DNA of 7,793 nucleotides from Deinococcus radiotolerans (GCF_014647435.1 NZ_BMPE01000039.1:1-7793), one strand, 5' to 3'; positions 1-5,494 are shown, numbered from the stretch's first letter. Numbers and translations are program-made. The notes: generated by a model not told the origin, from the sequence alone.

Positions 1-160
1 CCGACGGCTTTCGAGGAGCAGGCTTACATCCTGAACTGAGGCTCCACCAAACCCTTGACAGATCAAAGGCAGCGCCAACGGGTGGGCTTGCAGATCTATC
101 CAGGCCTCTGCCTCGCCGCCTCTTACAGATCAACGTGCTGTGACTGGCCTACGCCCAATG
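1..160. other. Left-edge non-coding stretch
   Basis: No convincing complete gene is present. On the + strand the first frame is open from the window edge to a TGA at 37-39 and would end in FEEQAYILN, so the tail of a gene entering from the left is possible. Twelve codons are too few to decide. A TTGACA hexamer at 55-60 looks like a -35 box, but no TAnnnT is suitably spaced after it. Confidence 0.25.
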
Positions 161-403
161 TCACAGGAGACGGTACCGTCCACGTGCCACCCGTTCCAAA
201 TCCTGATAGTCCGCTCCATCCGTTGTGCGGGTCCTGGCGTTCCGGCACATCAGCGTGTGGACGTGCAATCGCACCTCGGCGTCACTGTACCGGCTGCCGC
301 TGTCACGCATCCACTGCACGACATTCTGAACAGAAAATGTTTCTTCAGGATGCGCGCGGCTCAATTCGCGGGCAGCTGTGAGAATCGCTGAGCGGCACGT
401 CAC
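161..403 (-). CDS. Small DUF7669-like winged-helix protein
   Basis: An 80-residue soluble protein starting at a GTG codon; an in-frame stop lies four codons upstream (413-415), so the reading frame cannot be much longer. It has an N-terminal helix (about residues 4-16), a segment FSVQNVVQWM (23-32), a helix with EVRLHVHTLMC (43-53), and ends in YQDLERVARGRYRLL (66-80). The pattern of two helices, a recognition-like helix and a C-terminal 'DLERV.RGRYRL' strand is the one I associate with the DUF7669 winged-helix domain, here standing alone. DNA binding is inferred from the fold type, not shown. No strong Shine-Dalgarno is visible. It lies 84 bases downstream of the cold-shock gene in the same direction, with hairpins between them, so it may be served by read-through. 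Coding is likely; the family name is recalled from memory and should be treated as tentative. Confidence 0.72.
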   Translation of the reverse strand: MTCRSAILTAARELSRAHPEETFSVQNVVQWMRDSGSRYSDAEVRLHVHTLMCRNARTRTTDGADYQDLERVARGRYRLL

Positions 404-430
404 GCCGCAGTCTCAAGGGTGTGCAGGTGC

Positions 431-474
431 GCGCCACAGGGCGCCGAACTGAACGTAGCGCCCCTCAGGGCGCT
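431..474 (-). terminator. Hairpins downstream of the cold-shock gene
   Basis: Fourteen bases after the cold-shock stop codon there is a perfect 7-bp stem (457-463 with 468-474, AGCGCCC against GGGCGCT) with a 4-base loop. On the transcript it is followed by ACGTTCAGTT, only weakly U-rich. A second 5-bp hairpin (431-435 with 440-444) follows. Position fits a factor-independent or partial terminator between the cold-shock gene and the next gene; the poor U-tract leaves this uncertain. Confidence 0.45.
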
Positions 475-487
475 GGGCACAGACAAC

Positions 488-742
488 TTACCAGCGGTCG
501 TAACGACCATCATCGGACGCCTTGACGGGTGCAGCCTGGGTCACCACGATGTTCTTGGCCTGGGGGCCTTTGCCACGCTGGCCGTCTTCAACGTCGTATT
601 CCACTTCATCGCCTTCGTTCAGCTTCTTGAAGCCGCTGCCCTGAATGGCGCTGAAATGCGCGAACACGTCCGGACTGCCGGCCGTCTGGATGAACCCGAA
701 CCCTTTCTCCGCATTGAACCACTTCACTGTGCCTGTTGCCAT
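488..742 (-). CDS. csp: CspA-family cold-shock protein
   Basis: An 84-residue cold-shock-domain protein, a five-stranded OB-fold that binds single-stranded RNA and DNA and acts in the cytoplasm as an RNA chaperone. It opens with [21 protein letters not shown]1 is KGFGFI at residues 13-18 and RNP2 is VFAHF at 26-30; W8, F16 and F18 supply the stacking surface. The core ends near residue 68 (AKNIVVTQ), followed by a short Deinococcus-like tail, [14 protein letters not shown], slightly longer than the usual 65-70-residue proteins. The frame is open eight codons further upstream, but the start at 742 is chosen because AGGAG lies 8 bases before it and every cold-shock protein begins at this point. 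A 26-bp perfect palindrome lies 34 bases upstream of the ATG and may belong to its leader or promoter. Confidence 0.97.
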   Translation of the reverse strand: MATGTVKWFNAEKGFGFIQTAGSPDVFAHFSAIQGSGFKKLNEGDEVEYDVEDGQRGKGPQAKNIVVTQAAPVKASDDGRYDRW

Positions 743-776
743 ACGATCAACTCCTGAGGTTTCCACAGAACGACGA

Positions 777-802
777 CGCGCACGGGCAATTGCCCGTGCG
801 CG
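777..802. repeat. 26-bp perfect palindrome upstream of csp
   Basis: Positions 777-789 are the exact reverse complement of 790-802; the centre reads GGGCAATTGCCC. No loop is needed, though as RNA it would close with a 4-base AATT loop. It starts 34 bases upstream of the cold-shock ATG (742) and 68 bases downstream of the preceding gene's stop (871). It lacks a U-tract on either side, so a plain terminator is less likely than a dimeric-protein operator or a structured 5' leader element of the cold-shock mRNA. The symmetry is seen; the role is inferred. Confidence 0.7.
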
Positions 803-870
803 ATCAAAGCGGACTTGGAAATCTACCCGCTGACTCTACGCCTTCCGGCTACCTGTCACTGCGGTGGTGA

Positions 871-1122
871 TCACACCTGGTGCTTGCGCTCTCCTGTTTC
901 GCGGCTGCTCCCGAGTGAGAAACGGCCCATCAGATCCACCAGGTGTCGCGCAGATACCGGCAGAATGACACGGCCTTTGAGGTACAGCGCGCTGTCGCTG
1001 TGCACGTCATGACGGATCACGTCCCGGAGATACACAATGTGTGTGCGTCCAGCGTACGTGAACCGTACCCGATCCATGGTGCCAGGAACCCAGGTGAAAC
1101 TCAGATCGTTCAAGCCGTTCAT
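871..1122 (-). CDS. Unknown small protein, B copy 1
   Basis: An 83-residue protein of unrecognised family. The frame is open to 1323, but the start at 1122 is chosen because AAGGAG lies 7 bases before it and the upstream part reads like chance sequence. The body alternates hydrophobic and polar residues (VRFTYAGRTHIVYLRDV at 19-35, LYLKGRVILPV at 46-56), suggesting a small beta-rich fold, then a helix HLVDLMGRF (60-68) and a polar tail. No signal peptide or membrane segment. Residues 4-30 resemble residues 37-61 of the protein ending at 5253 (shared LSF..(V/L)PGT..R...Y..R...V). It lies downstream of family-A copy 1 and in the same direction, mirroring the A-B order of the second locus, but 552 bases separate the two here. 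Coding is well supported; function unknown. Confidence 0.75.
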   Translation of the reverse strand: MNGLNDLSFTWVPGTMDRVRFTYAGRTHIVYLRDVIRHDVHSDSALYLKGRVILPVSARHLVDLMGRFSLGSSRETGERKHQV

Positions 1123-1674
1123 AAGGACGCTCCTTGCGCAGTGCATGAGGGAGACGACAGGAAGAGCGACGGAGCGGCCATCGGGGCTTGCCCACCGACG
1201 GAGCGAACGTGGAAACGGATCATCGCCGTACGGACAGGCGAAGCTCCCGGCCCAACTGGGCCAGTGTCCTGGAGCCGCCCCCGTTCTGGCGAGACCAGCA
1301 GCCACCAGCACAGGATGGACCAACGCGGATCACCTCTGGAAAGAGCGACGTGAACGGCATCACGATGTATGGCCCCCCTGGCTTCGGAGCAGCGGCCCGC
1401 CCCACCTCATCTGACGCTGCTGGACCTTCACTGACGCGACTGCACGCCCACCCACCCCTGCGCTGGAGTCCGGCGCAGCCCACCCTTTACGGCAGGGGCG
1501 TGCGCCTCTGGCCAGACCAGAGACAGTGCGGGCCGGAGACGAAGGCCGAGATCAGGCCACCGATGATCAATCCCTGTCCCCGACGAACAGTGCAGCGCAG
1601 GTGCAGGCAATCATCCAGATGCTGGCGAAGCGACCCGTAGAACATCTTCCACCCTGACCTGAAGCGACACCCAG
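1123..1674. other. 552-base gap between A1 and B1
   Basis: No gene can be called with confidence. Open frames exist on both strands (for example + 1188-1640 and - 1220-1483), but their translations are rich in Pro, Arg and Trp without periodic hydrophobicity and no start has a ribosome binding site. One stretch is a little better: on the + strand 1415-1657 is open, and its end reads as a helix, AAQVQAIIQMLAKRP, before a TGA at 1655. It has no ATG, only a GTG at 1526, so it may be a gene remnant. The B1 ribosome binding site lies at about 1130-1135. Confidence 0.4.
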
Positions 1675-1983
1675 TTACGCGGACGTCACCGCAGCGGGTG
1701 GAAGGGTATCGTCAGTGTCGTCCCGCGGCGCTGAGGGCCGAAACCACACGTACCCCTCGAACGAGCGCTGCCGATCCCTCAAGGCGTTCTTCTCCTTGAG
1801 GACCCCTTCCATCCACCCGAAGGGCGACCGGAAACGCACCTCACACCCACGACGCGTCTCGAACACCTCGCTCAGCGCGGCAAGATCTGCTGCCCACACA
1901 CCACTGACGGGTTGAACGGGCAGGGCGAGAATGACGAGGCGCTTGTTGGGCGACGCCGTATAGGTACCTTGAAGTTCAAGCAT
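1675..1983 (-). CDS. Unknown small protein, family A copy 1
   Basis: A 102-residue protein of a family I do not recognise, cytoplasmic by composition. It begins MLELQGTYTASPNKRLVI, followed by a helix around DLAALSEVF (33-41) and a beta-rich half with GCEVRF (46-51), GWMEGVLKEK (56-65) and RQRSFEGYVWF (71-81). The tail (82-102) is polar and acidic and looks disordered. Residues 1-81 align without a gap to residues 1-81 of the protein at 4575-4874, with 33 identical positions including PNKRL, DL.ALS, C.V, G.M.G.L.EK and FEG. This shows that the gene is real, fixes the start, and defines a family. No Shine-Dalgarno is present; instead an extended -10 (TGGTAGCGT) ends five bases before the ATG, pointing to a leaderless mRNA. 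Codon use is GC-rich like the rest of the window. Function unknown. Confidence 0.85.
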   Translation of the reverse strand: MLELQGTYTASPNKRLVILALPVQPVSGVWAADLAALSEVFETRRGCEVRFRSPFGWMEGVLKEKNALRDRQRSFEGYVWFRPSAPRDDTDDTLPPAAVTSA

Positions 1984-1988
1984 CCATG

Positions 1989-1997
1989 ACGCTACCA
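1989..1997 (-). promoter_or_regulatory. Extended -10 for leaderless A1 transcript
   Basis: On the minus strand TGGTAGCGT fits TGnTAnnnT and is followed by five bases (CATGG) and the ATG of the family-A gene at 1983. Such spacing would place the transcript start at or next to the A of the ATG. Leaderless transcription from a TAnnnT box is well known in Deinococcus. No good -35 is visible, which the TGn extension can offset. The family-A copy at 4575 has the same arrangement with the same spacing. Confidence 0.55.
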
Positions 1998-2106
1998 GAC
2001 TCAGTCAGGGCGAAATAGGATGGCCGCCGGGTGACCCGCACGTCACGCGGCCACCGTGCCCTGATGACAGCCCTGCGCCGCTGCTCACCTGACCGGCCGA
2101 GGCTGC

Positions 2107-2331
2107 CTAATGGACGCGGCCAAACCCGAGTCCTTCAGCGGTGCGCATGGCGTCACGCGCACCGTCAAGGTAAGGGGCTGCGCCATCCACGATGCCCAGG
2201 TCACTCAGAAACAGGGACGCCTGCATAATCCCTGTATCTGTCGCTTGCTGGCCCCCGCATCCCTGCGTCAACGCCAGCGCGTACCAACTCGCCGCGATCT
2301 GCCGCACCATCGCAAACACCAAACTGTCCAT
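2107..2331 (-). CDS. Unknown small helical protein
   Basis: A 74-residue protein of no recognised family. It opens with MDSLVFAMVRQIAASWYALALTQ, a mostly hydrophobic helix that does not look like a clean membrane span, followed by CGGQQATDTGIMQASLFLSDLG and a second helix YLDGARDAMRTAEGLGF. The start at 2331 is chosen for the AGGGGA sequence four to nine bases upstream; in-frame ATGs at 2346 and 2376 are alternatives, and the frame is open to 2502, but the sequence beyond looks non-coding. A TATCCT box at 2378-2383 could serve as -10 for a transcript with a leader of about 40 bases. It lies 123 bases upstream of family-A copy 1 in the same direction, but A1 has its own apparent promoter. Moderately sure it is coding. 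Confidence 0.6.
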   Translation of the reverse strand: MDSLVFAMVRQIAASWYALALTQGCGGQQATDTGIMQASLFLSDLGIVDGAAPYLDGARDAMRTAEGLGFGRVH

Positions 2332-2434
2332 ACGTCCCCTGCCCATCTGCTGCACCGAACCTGTCGGTTCTCCCATCAGGATACGGGGATTTTGGCATCT
2401 CAATTGCAGCGGTTGACCTTTGCCGGTGTCGAGA

Positions 2435-2455
2435 GCGGCGGCAGGCGACCGCCGC
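2435..2455. repeat. GC-rich hairpin upstream of the 2331 gene
   Basis: A perfect 7-bp stem (GCGGCGG at 2435-2441 with CCGCCGC at 2449-2455) encloses a 7-base loop. A second one, CGGGCCG/CGGCCCG, lies at 2529-2551. Neither has a U-tract. In DNA of this GC content such stems can arise by chance, so no role is assigned. Confidence 0.3.
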
Positions 2456-2586
2456 GGGTGTCCGTCACCTCCAGATCCGAAGTGTGACGTGCACCAATCC
2501 ATGTCACGCGTCCTCTTCCGCTCAGGGCCGGGCCGTCGTCACGTCGGCCCGTGGTATCCGGCAATGACCGCCCTGGTGCCCCTTGA

Positions 2587-2999
2587 GTGGCCAGGGCGTC
2601 CGCCTGGACCGCTACCCGCCTGCACTTCAACGAACCCGCTGCTGCCGTGTTCAGATGTGCGTCACGGGAGAGGTTGGAGCGGGTCTACAGCCGACATCTG
2701 CGTCGAGCACATCTACCGCGGACCCGAGTGGTCACTGTGGAAGGTCTGGGCACCTTCGCCCTGTGTTCTACAGTCTTACCGCCGATCAGTGGTGTGCACA
2801 TCAATTCGACCGTGACTGCTTACCGGGCAGTTCCCGAAAACGCGCACGGCCCGACCGAAGGTCACGCTCGCACTGAAACCGTGTTCCCCGGTCGACGCCG
2901 CAGGCCCAGGAGGCCACCAAGCTGTCCGGCGTGCGTCAGGTGCTGTCCATGTGGCTGGCGCAACGCTATGCGCGCAGAAAGTTCGCCGTCCTCGGATAA
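2587..2999 (+). pseudogene. Probable frameshifted gene remnant
   Basis: From 2587 to about 2880 one + frame has clear G/C preference at third codon positions and a protein-like reading: RLHFNEPAAAVFR, then RERLERVYSRHLRRAHLP, then VVTVEGLGTFALC and VHINSTVTAYRAVPE. Past about 2880 that frame becomes an improbable run rich in Arg, Pro and Cys and ends at 3064-3066. The -1 neighbouring frame, open from 2877, instead gives QAQEATKLSGVRQVLSMW and LAQRYARRKFAVLG before a TAA at 2997-2999. This suggests one gene of roughly 135 codons broken by a single-base indel between about 2877 and 2890. The only start found is a GTG at 2587 with no ribosome binding site, so the 5' end may also be lost. A sequencing error would give the same picture. 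Family not recognised. Confidence 0.4.
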
Positions 3000-3084
3000 T
3001 GTCAGCCTTCAGCCGTGGCGGCAGAACCCAAGAAGCGTTTTCGTCGACGCAATTGAAGTCAAATAGGGGTGAGAAGAGATCAAA

Positions 3085-3153
3085 ATGAACGATTTCATTG
3101 TTTATATCGGGACTGCTGACGCCGAATGGAGATCACACCGCCTCCTTTCTTAA
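3085..3153 (+). CDS. Possible 22-codon small ORF
   Basis: ATG at 3085 is preceded by AGGGGTGAG at 3064-3072, a good Shine-Dalgarno match but with 12 bases of spacing. The product would be MNDFIVYIGTADAEWRSHRLLS. The first half reads like a genuine protein start, so this could be a small protein or the truncated head of a longer lost gene. The bases 3084-3099 also form a small hairpin (AATGAA, CGAT loop, TTCATT) that overlaps the start codon. Low confidence. Confidence 0.22.
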   Translation: MNDFIVYIGTADAEWRSHRLLS

Positions 3154-3200
3154 GATGCGATGCCAGTTCGTCACTCCAACTTGTGCGCGTGCACGGCCTC

Positions 3201-4214
3201 TCAGGACGGCCGTTCTCCACGTTGTTCAGCCTGCGCCCGGCGTTGGCCTTTGCGGCGTTTCTCGGCGTACATCCTGAGATCCGCCTGTCGCATCAGGGCC
3301 GAGATGCTCTCAGCGCGGACGCCACTGGACAGTCCCACGCTCACGTCCGCCTCCGGAAAGCCCTGCCGGCGCACCTCCGTCACGGCCGCCCGGATCTGGT
3401 GCCAGATGTGCGAGAGATCACCATGCGTGCACACCACCACGAACTCATCTCCGGCCAAACGGAAGACGGCCTGCCCCGCCTGAAGTTGCGCATGCACCGC
3501 CTGAGCAACCGTCCGGATCAAGACGTCTCCCACGTCGTGACCGTGCTGATCGTTGACCGCTTTGAGCCCGTCGAGATCAAGAAAGGCAAGGCCAATGTGC
3601 GTAGGGCCCGCCTGCCAGGCGGCCAGGAGGGCTGCCTCGAAGGCTCGCCGGTTGCCCAGCTCAGTCAGTGGGTCCAGCAGCGCAGATCGCTGCGCGTGAT
3701 TCAAGGTTCGTTCGGTGACGGTCAGGAGCCAGGCCATCAGGCTCCCGGCCACCAGCCCGGTGAAGGTGATGCAAGCAATGACGCTGCCTTCGGCAGGCAA
3801 GACCTCCAGGGACAGACCACCGACCGTCAAGGCATAGAGGCTGAAGAGCCAGACGCCCTGGAGACCGAGCGACACTGCCGCGAGTAGGGTCGGCAGAATC
3901 AGCGAGGCACTGTAGGTCGTGAAGGTGAAGGCGAACAGCGACGTCTCCAGCTGCGGGGTATGGAACCAGACCAGGACGATTGGCAGGAGAAGAAGGAGCA
4001 AAACGCTCCCCAGAGGCCCTGGCCTTTGGTTCAGCACCTGCGCGGTCAGAACCATGATCAGGAAGAACAGGTCGTAGATGAAACGCTGGGTCTCGCCGGT
4101 GCTCAGCTGCAGGAGTGCGGCCAGGATGGGCACGGCGGCCATGAGGAGCACACTGTAGCGCTGAAGTTGCGCGCGGGGGCTCTGAGACAGGACTGGTCTG
4201 AAGTAGGCCCGCAT
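3201..4214 (-). CDS. Membrane-anchored GGDEF diguanylate cyclase
   Basis: A 337-residue inner-membrane protein predicted to condense two GTP into cyclic di-GMP. Residues 20-168 hold five or six hydrophobic segments (about 21-37, 45-61, 69-84, 92-115, 117-136, 143-165) forming a sensor-like membrane region of no named family. A short linker leads to the GGDEF domain at about 170-325: DPLTELGNRRAF at 181-192, FLDLDGLKAVND at 211-222 with metal-binding D213, GHDVGD at 225-230, and the signature as AGDEF at 254-258, followed by FVVV, and ADLRMYAEKR at 311-320. AGDEF is a variant also found in active cyclases. The RxxD product-inhibition site expected five residues before the signature is absent (QAGQ there). 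The start is supported by GAGG seven to ten bases before the ATG. The gene stands alone, divergent from the AT-rich A2-B2 pair. Strong call. Confidence 0.93.
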   Translation of the reverse strand: MRAYFRPVLSQSPRAQLQRYSVLLMAAVPILAALLQLSTGETQRFIYDLFFLIMVLTAQVLNQRPGPLGSVLLLLLLPIVLVWFHTPQLETSLFAFTFTTYSASLILPTLLAAVSLGLQGVWLFSLYALTVGGLSLEVLPAEGSVIACITFTGLVAGSLMAWLLTVTERTLNHAQRSALLDPLTELGNRRAFEAALLAAWQAGPTHIGLAFLDLDGLKAVNDQHGHDVGDVLIRTVAQAVHAQLQAGQAVFRLAGDEFVVVCTHGDLSHIWHQIRAAVTEVRRQGFPEADVSVGLSSGVRAESISALMRQADLRMYAEKRRKGQRRAQAEQRGERPS

Positions 4215-4563
4215 ATGTACCTCGTCTGCATCGGAAGGAACCCTCTGGCTGCGCGAATGCAGTCAGGTGGGTCAATGGGGAGAAGCGATGCGGACAGCGA
4301 AGCCCCATGTGAGGGAAGCGCTTCAGTCTGCCCGTTGTGTTGTTCGAGTGTGCTCGACTCCGGTGAAGGTCAACTCAAATGGAGCAAGGTATGCAGCGTA
4401 GGGCAGGCCGTCCTCTGGTGGTCTCGGAGGTGAGGTGAAGAGGCCCTTTGGACACGCCTGATGTAACCCGCGGGAGAGCAGCGGAACAGTGGTGGTTTTA
4501 AGCAGTCGTTTGATGAGTTGGCATGCCGTGAAGACTAATGAGGGATACTTATTTTTACCGTGC
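4215..4563. other. Divergent intergenic region and composition boundary
   Basis: No gene is supported here. The GGDEF gene's ribosome binding site lies just inside its left end, and the A2 extended -10 begins at its right edge. The left part has the GC-rich composition of the window; from about 4490 rightward it becomes AT-rich (for example TACTTATTTTTACC at 4546-4559), so a composition boundary lies inside it. A short inverted repeat, TCGAG-TGTG-CTCGA, is at 4344-4357. A minus-strand TTGACC at about 4369-4374 has no matching -10. Confidence 0.5.
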
Positions 4564-4569
4564 TACAAT
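4561..4569 (+). promoter_or_regulatory. Extended -10 for leaderless A2 transcript
   Basis: TGCTACAAT is a near-consensus extended -10 and ends five bases before the ATG at 4575. The transcript would start at or beside that ATG, so translation would be leaderless. No clear -35 stands 17 bases upstream. The geometry is identical to that in front of family-A copy 1 at 1983, which supports both calls. Confidence 0.6.
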
Positions 4570-4574
4570 GGATG

Positions 4575-4874
4575 ATGTTAATTTTAAAAGGTCTATACCA
4601 TGTGCAGCCGAATAAACGATTATCGATTTTTCCGGAAAGCAAGATTAAATTAAAGGGGACGCTTGAATCCGATTTAATTGCGCTGAGTCAGAATTGTGCC
4701 ACCACAGGGAGATGTGATGTTCAGGTGATGACACAGCATGGAGTCATGCTTGGTACCCTCCTGGAGAAAAAACCACTGCAATTTCGGCTTCGGCAATTTG
4801 AAGGCCACCTCTCATTTCCGGCAAAAGTCGACGCAAGGGTCAACAGTCGCCTTTCACCTGATCATGCAGATTGA
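4575..4874 (+). CDS. Unknown small protein, family A copy 2
   Basis: A 99-residue homologue of the protein at 1983-1675: 33 of the first 81 residues are identical with no gap. Shared features are ML.L.G.Y at the start, PNKRL (12-16), DL.ALS (33-38), C.V (47-49), G.M.G.L.EK (56-65) and R.R.FEG (71-77). The polar C-terminal tails differ. The frame is open to a GTG at 4560 and there is an ATG at 4572, but 4575 matches the paralogue's first residue exactly and has a leaderless-type -10 before it. Base composition is strikingly different from the neighbours (35% GC over 4561-4680, with TTA leucine codons and many AAA lysine codons), which suggests acquisition from a low-GC source or lack of amelioration. 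Its last codons overlap a possible start (4864) of the next gene. Function unknown. Confidence 0.85.
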   Translation: MLILKGLYHVQPNKRLSIFPESKIKLKGTLESDLIALSQNCATTGRCDVQVMTQHGVMLGTLLEKKPLQFRLRQFEGHLSFPAKVDARVNSRLSPDHAD

Positions 4875-4911
4875 TTCATTCCCTCATATAGATCCGTTGT
4901 TTGGAGCGCGT

Positions 4912-5253
4912 ATGCTGGCACAACTCTTTTTATTTACACTCACATATTATCCCACGGGTGAAATTCAACACTTCACGACAAGTGCTATACGATCAGAATT
5001 GATCCATCATGGCTTCTTGTCATGTCTGTCCTTCAACGCGCTGCCAGGGACGATTTCGCGTTTCCTGGGATACACCGACCGCAACGTGATGGTCAGAGCC
5101 TTTGAGCAGGGCAACCAGATCGTTGATTTACCACCATGGAAACTAGAGGTTGAGGCGACGTTCCTCCAGTGGACTACGGGTGAAACAGTCGAGCCGCAAA
5201 GGAGGCACGCACACACAAGCGTGCTTGATCCTTGCTCAGGCATGAGGCGTTAG
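4912..5253 (+). CDS. Unknown protein, B copy 2
   Basis: A 113-residue protein of unrecognised family. The start at 4912 is chosen for GGAG at 4903-4906, five bases upstream. An ATG at 4864 would overlap the A2 gene by 11 bases and could be translationally coupled, but has no ribosome binding site; a TTG at 5017 is the point where similarity to B1 begins. The N-terminus (MLAQLFLFTLTYY) is hydrophobic but short. Then comes CLSFNALPGTISRFLGYTDR (38-57), resembling B1, and a basic tail. Composition changes inside the gene: AT-rich to about 5010, more GC-rich afterwards, so the 5' part may not belong to the original gene. The last 18 bases overlap the convergent gene at 5442-5236. It follows A2 in the same direction, as B1 follows A1. 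Fairly likely coding. Confidence 0.55.
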   Translation: MLAQLFLFTLTYYPTGEIQHFTTSAIRSELIHHGFLSCLSFNALPGTISRFLGYTDRNVMVRAFEQGNQIVDLPPWKLEVEATFLQWTTGETVEPQRRHAHTSVLDPCSGMRR

Positions 5254-5442
5254 GAACGGCCCAACTGGACGGCTTGGTTCTCCTGCTTTGGCTTGTTGCT
5301 CGATGATGCGCTGTCTGAGCACCGGTGAAATCGCGCCATTGATGAGCTGTCTCTGAGGATCGCTGTTGAGTCGCTCTTTTGAGGCGCATTCTGGGCCTGT
5401 AGCATGCAGCTCGATATCCAGCCGCGCGCTCAATGCCGCCAT
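5236..5442 (-). CDS. Unknown small helical protein
   Basis: A 68-residue protein of no recognised family. MAALSARLDIELHATGPE is followed by a polar region and a helix QRQLINGAISPVLRQRIIEQ, then a Pro-rich end. Start at 5442 is the first plausible ATG: upstream the frame continues, but it runs through the hairpin at 5449-5494, reading PPPPSHERSGGGG, which looks like a by-product of the inverted repeat. A GGAGG lies 13 bases before the ATG, farther than usual and inside the hairpin arm. It is convergent with B2 (18-base overlap) and divergent from the gene at 5597. Third-position G/C bias is only moderate, so coding is probable rather than sure. Confidence 0.45.
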   Translation of the reverse strand: MAALSARLDIELHATGPECASKERLNSDPQRQLINGAISPVLRQRIIEQQAKAGEPSRPVGPFLTPHA

Positions 5443-5448
5443 CCGAAT

Positions 5449-5494
5449 TGAGCCGCCTCCACCCGAACGCTCGTGCGAGGGTGGAGGCGGTTCA
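5449..5494. repeat. 16-bp stem hairpin between divergent genes
   Basis: Bases 5449-5464 pair with 5479-5494 over 16 positions with one G-U pair; the 14-base loop contains a further CGC-TCGT-GCG mini-stem (5468-5477). The stem core is CCGCCTCCACCC against GGGTGGAGGCGG. On the + strand it is followed by TTCCGTTC, on the - strand by ATTCGG, neither a proper U-tract. It sits six bases upstream of the leftward ATG at 5442 and about 100 bases upstream of the rightward gene at 5597. It may be an intergenic repeat unit, a terminator of rightward transcription from B2, or a structure masking the GGAGG of the leftward gene. Confidence 0.7.

Noticed and set aside
55..391. Plus-strand frames over the DUF7669-like gene
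   Set aside because: Cys/Arg/Pro-rich translations opposite a better minus-strand gene with family-like residues.
1188..1640. 150-codon + frame between A1 and B1
   Set aside because: No ribosome binding site, Pro/Arg/Trp-rich composition and no consistent third-position bias along its length.
2420..2815. 131-codon + frame overlapping the frameshifted remnant
   Set aside because: The neighbouring frame from 2587 has better codon bias and a more protein-like sequence over the same bases.
3126..3887. Long + strand open frame opposite the GGDEF gene (253 codons)
   Set aside because: It is antisense to a strongly supported GGDEF domain, its product is Gln/His/Arg-rich without recognisable motifs, and high-GC coding DNA often leaves such open antisense frames.
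3661..4433. Other open frames over the 5' half of the GGDEF gene, on both strands
   Set aside because: They cover the membrane-segment codons in shifted frames and show no protein-like hydrophobic pattern or binding site.
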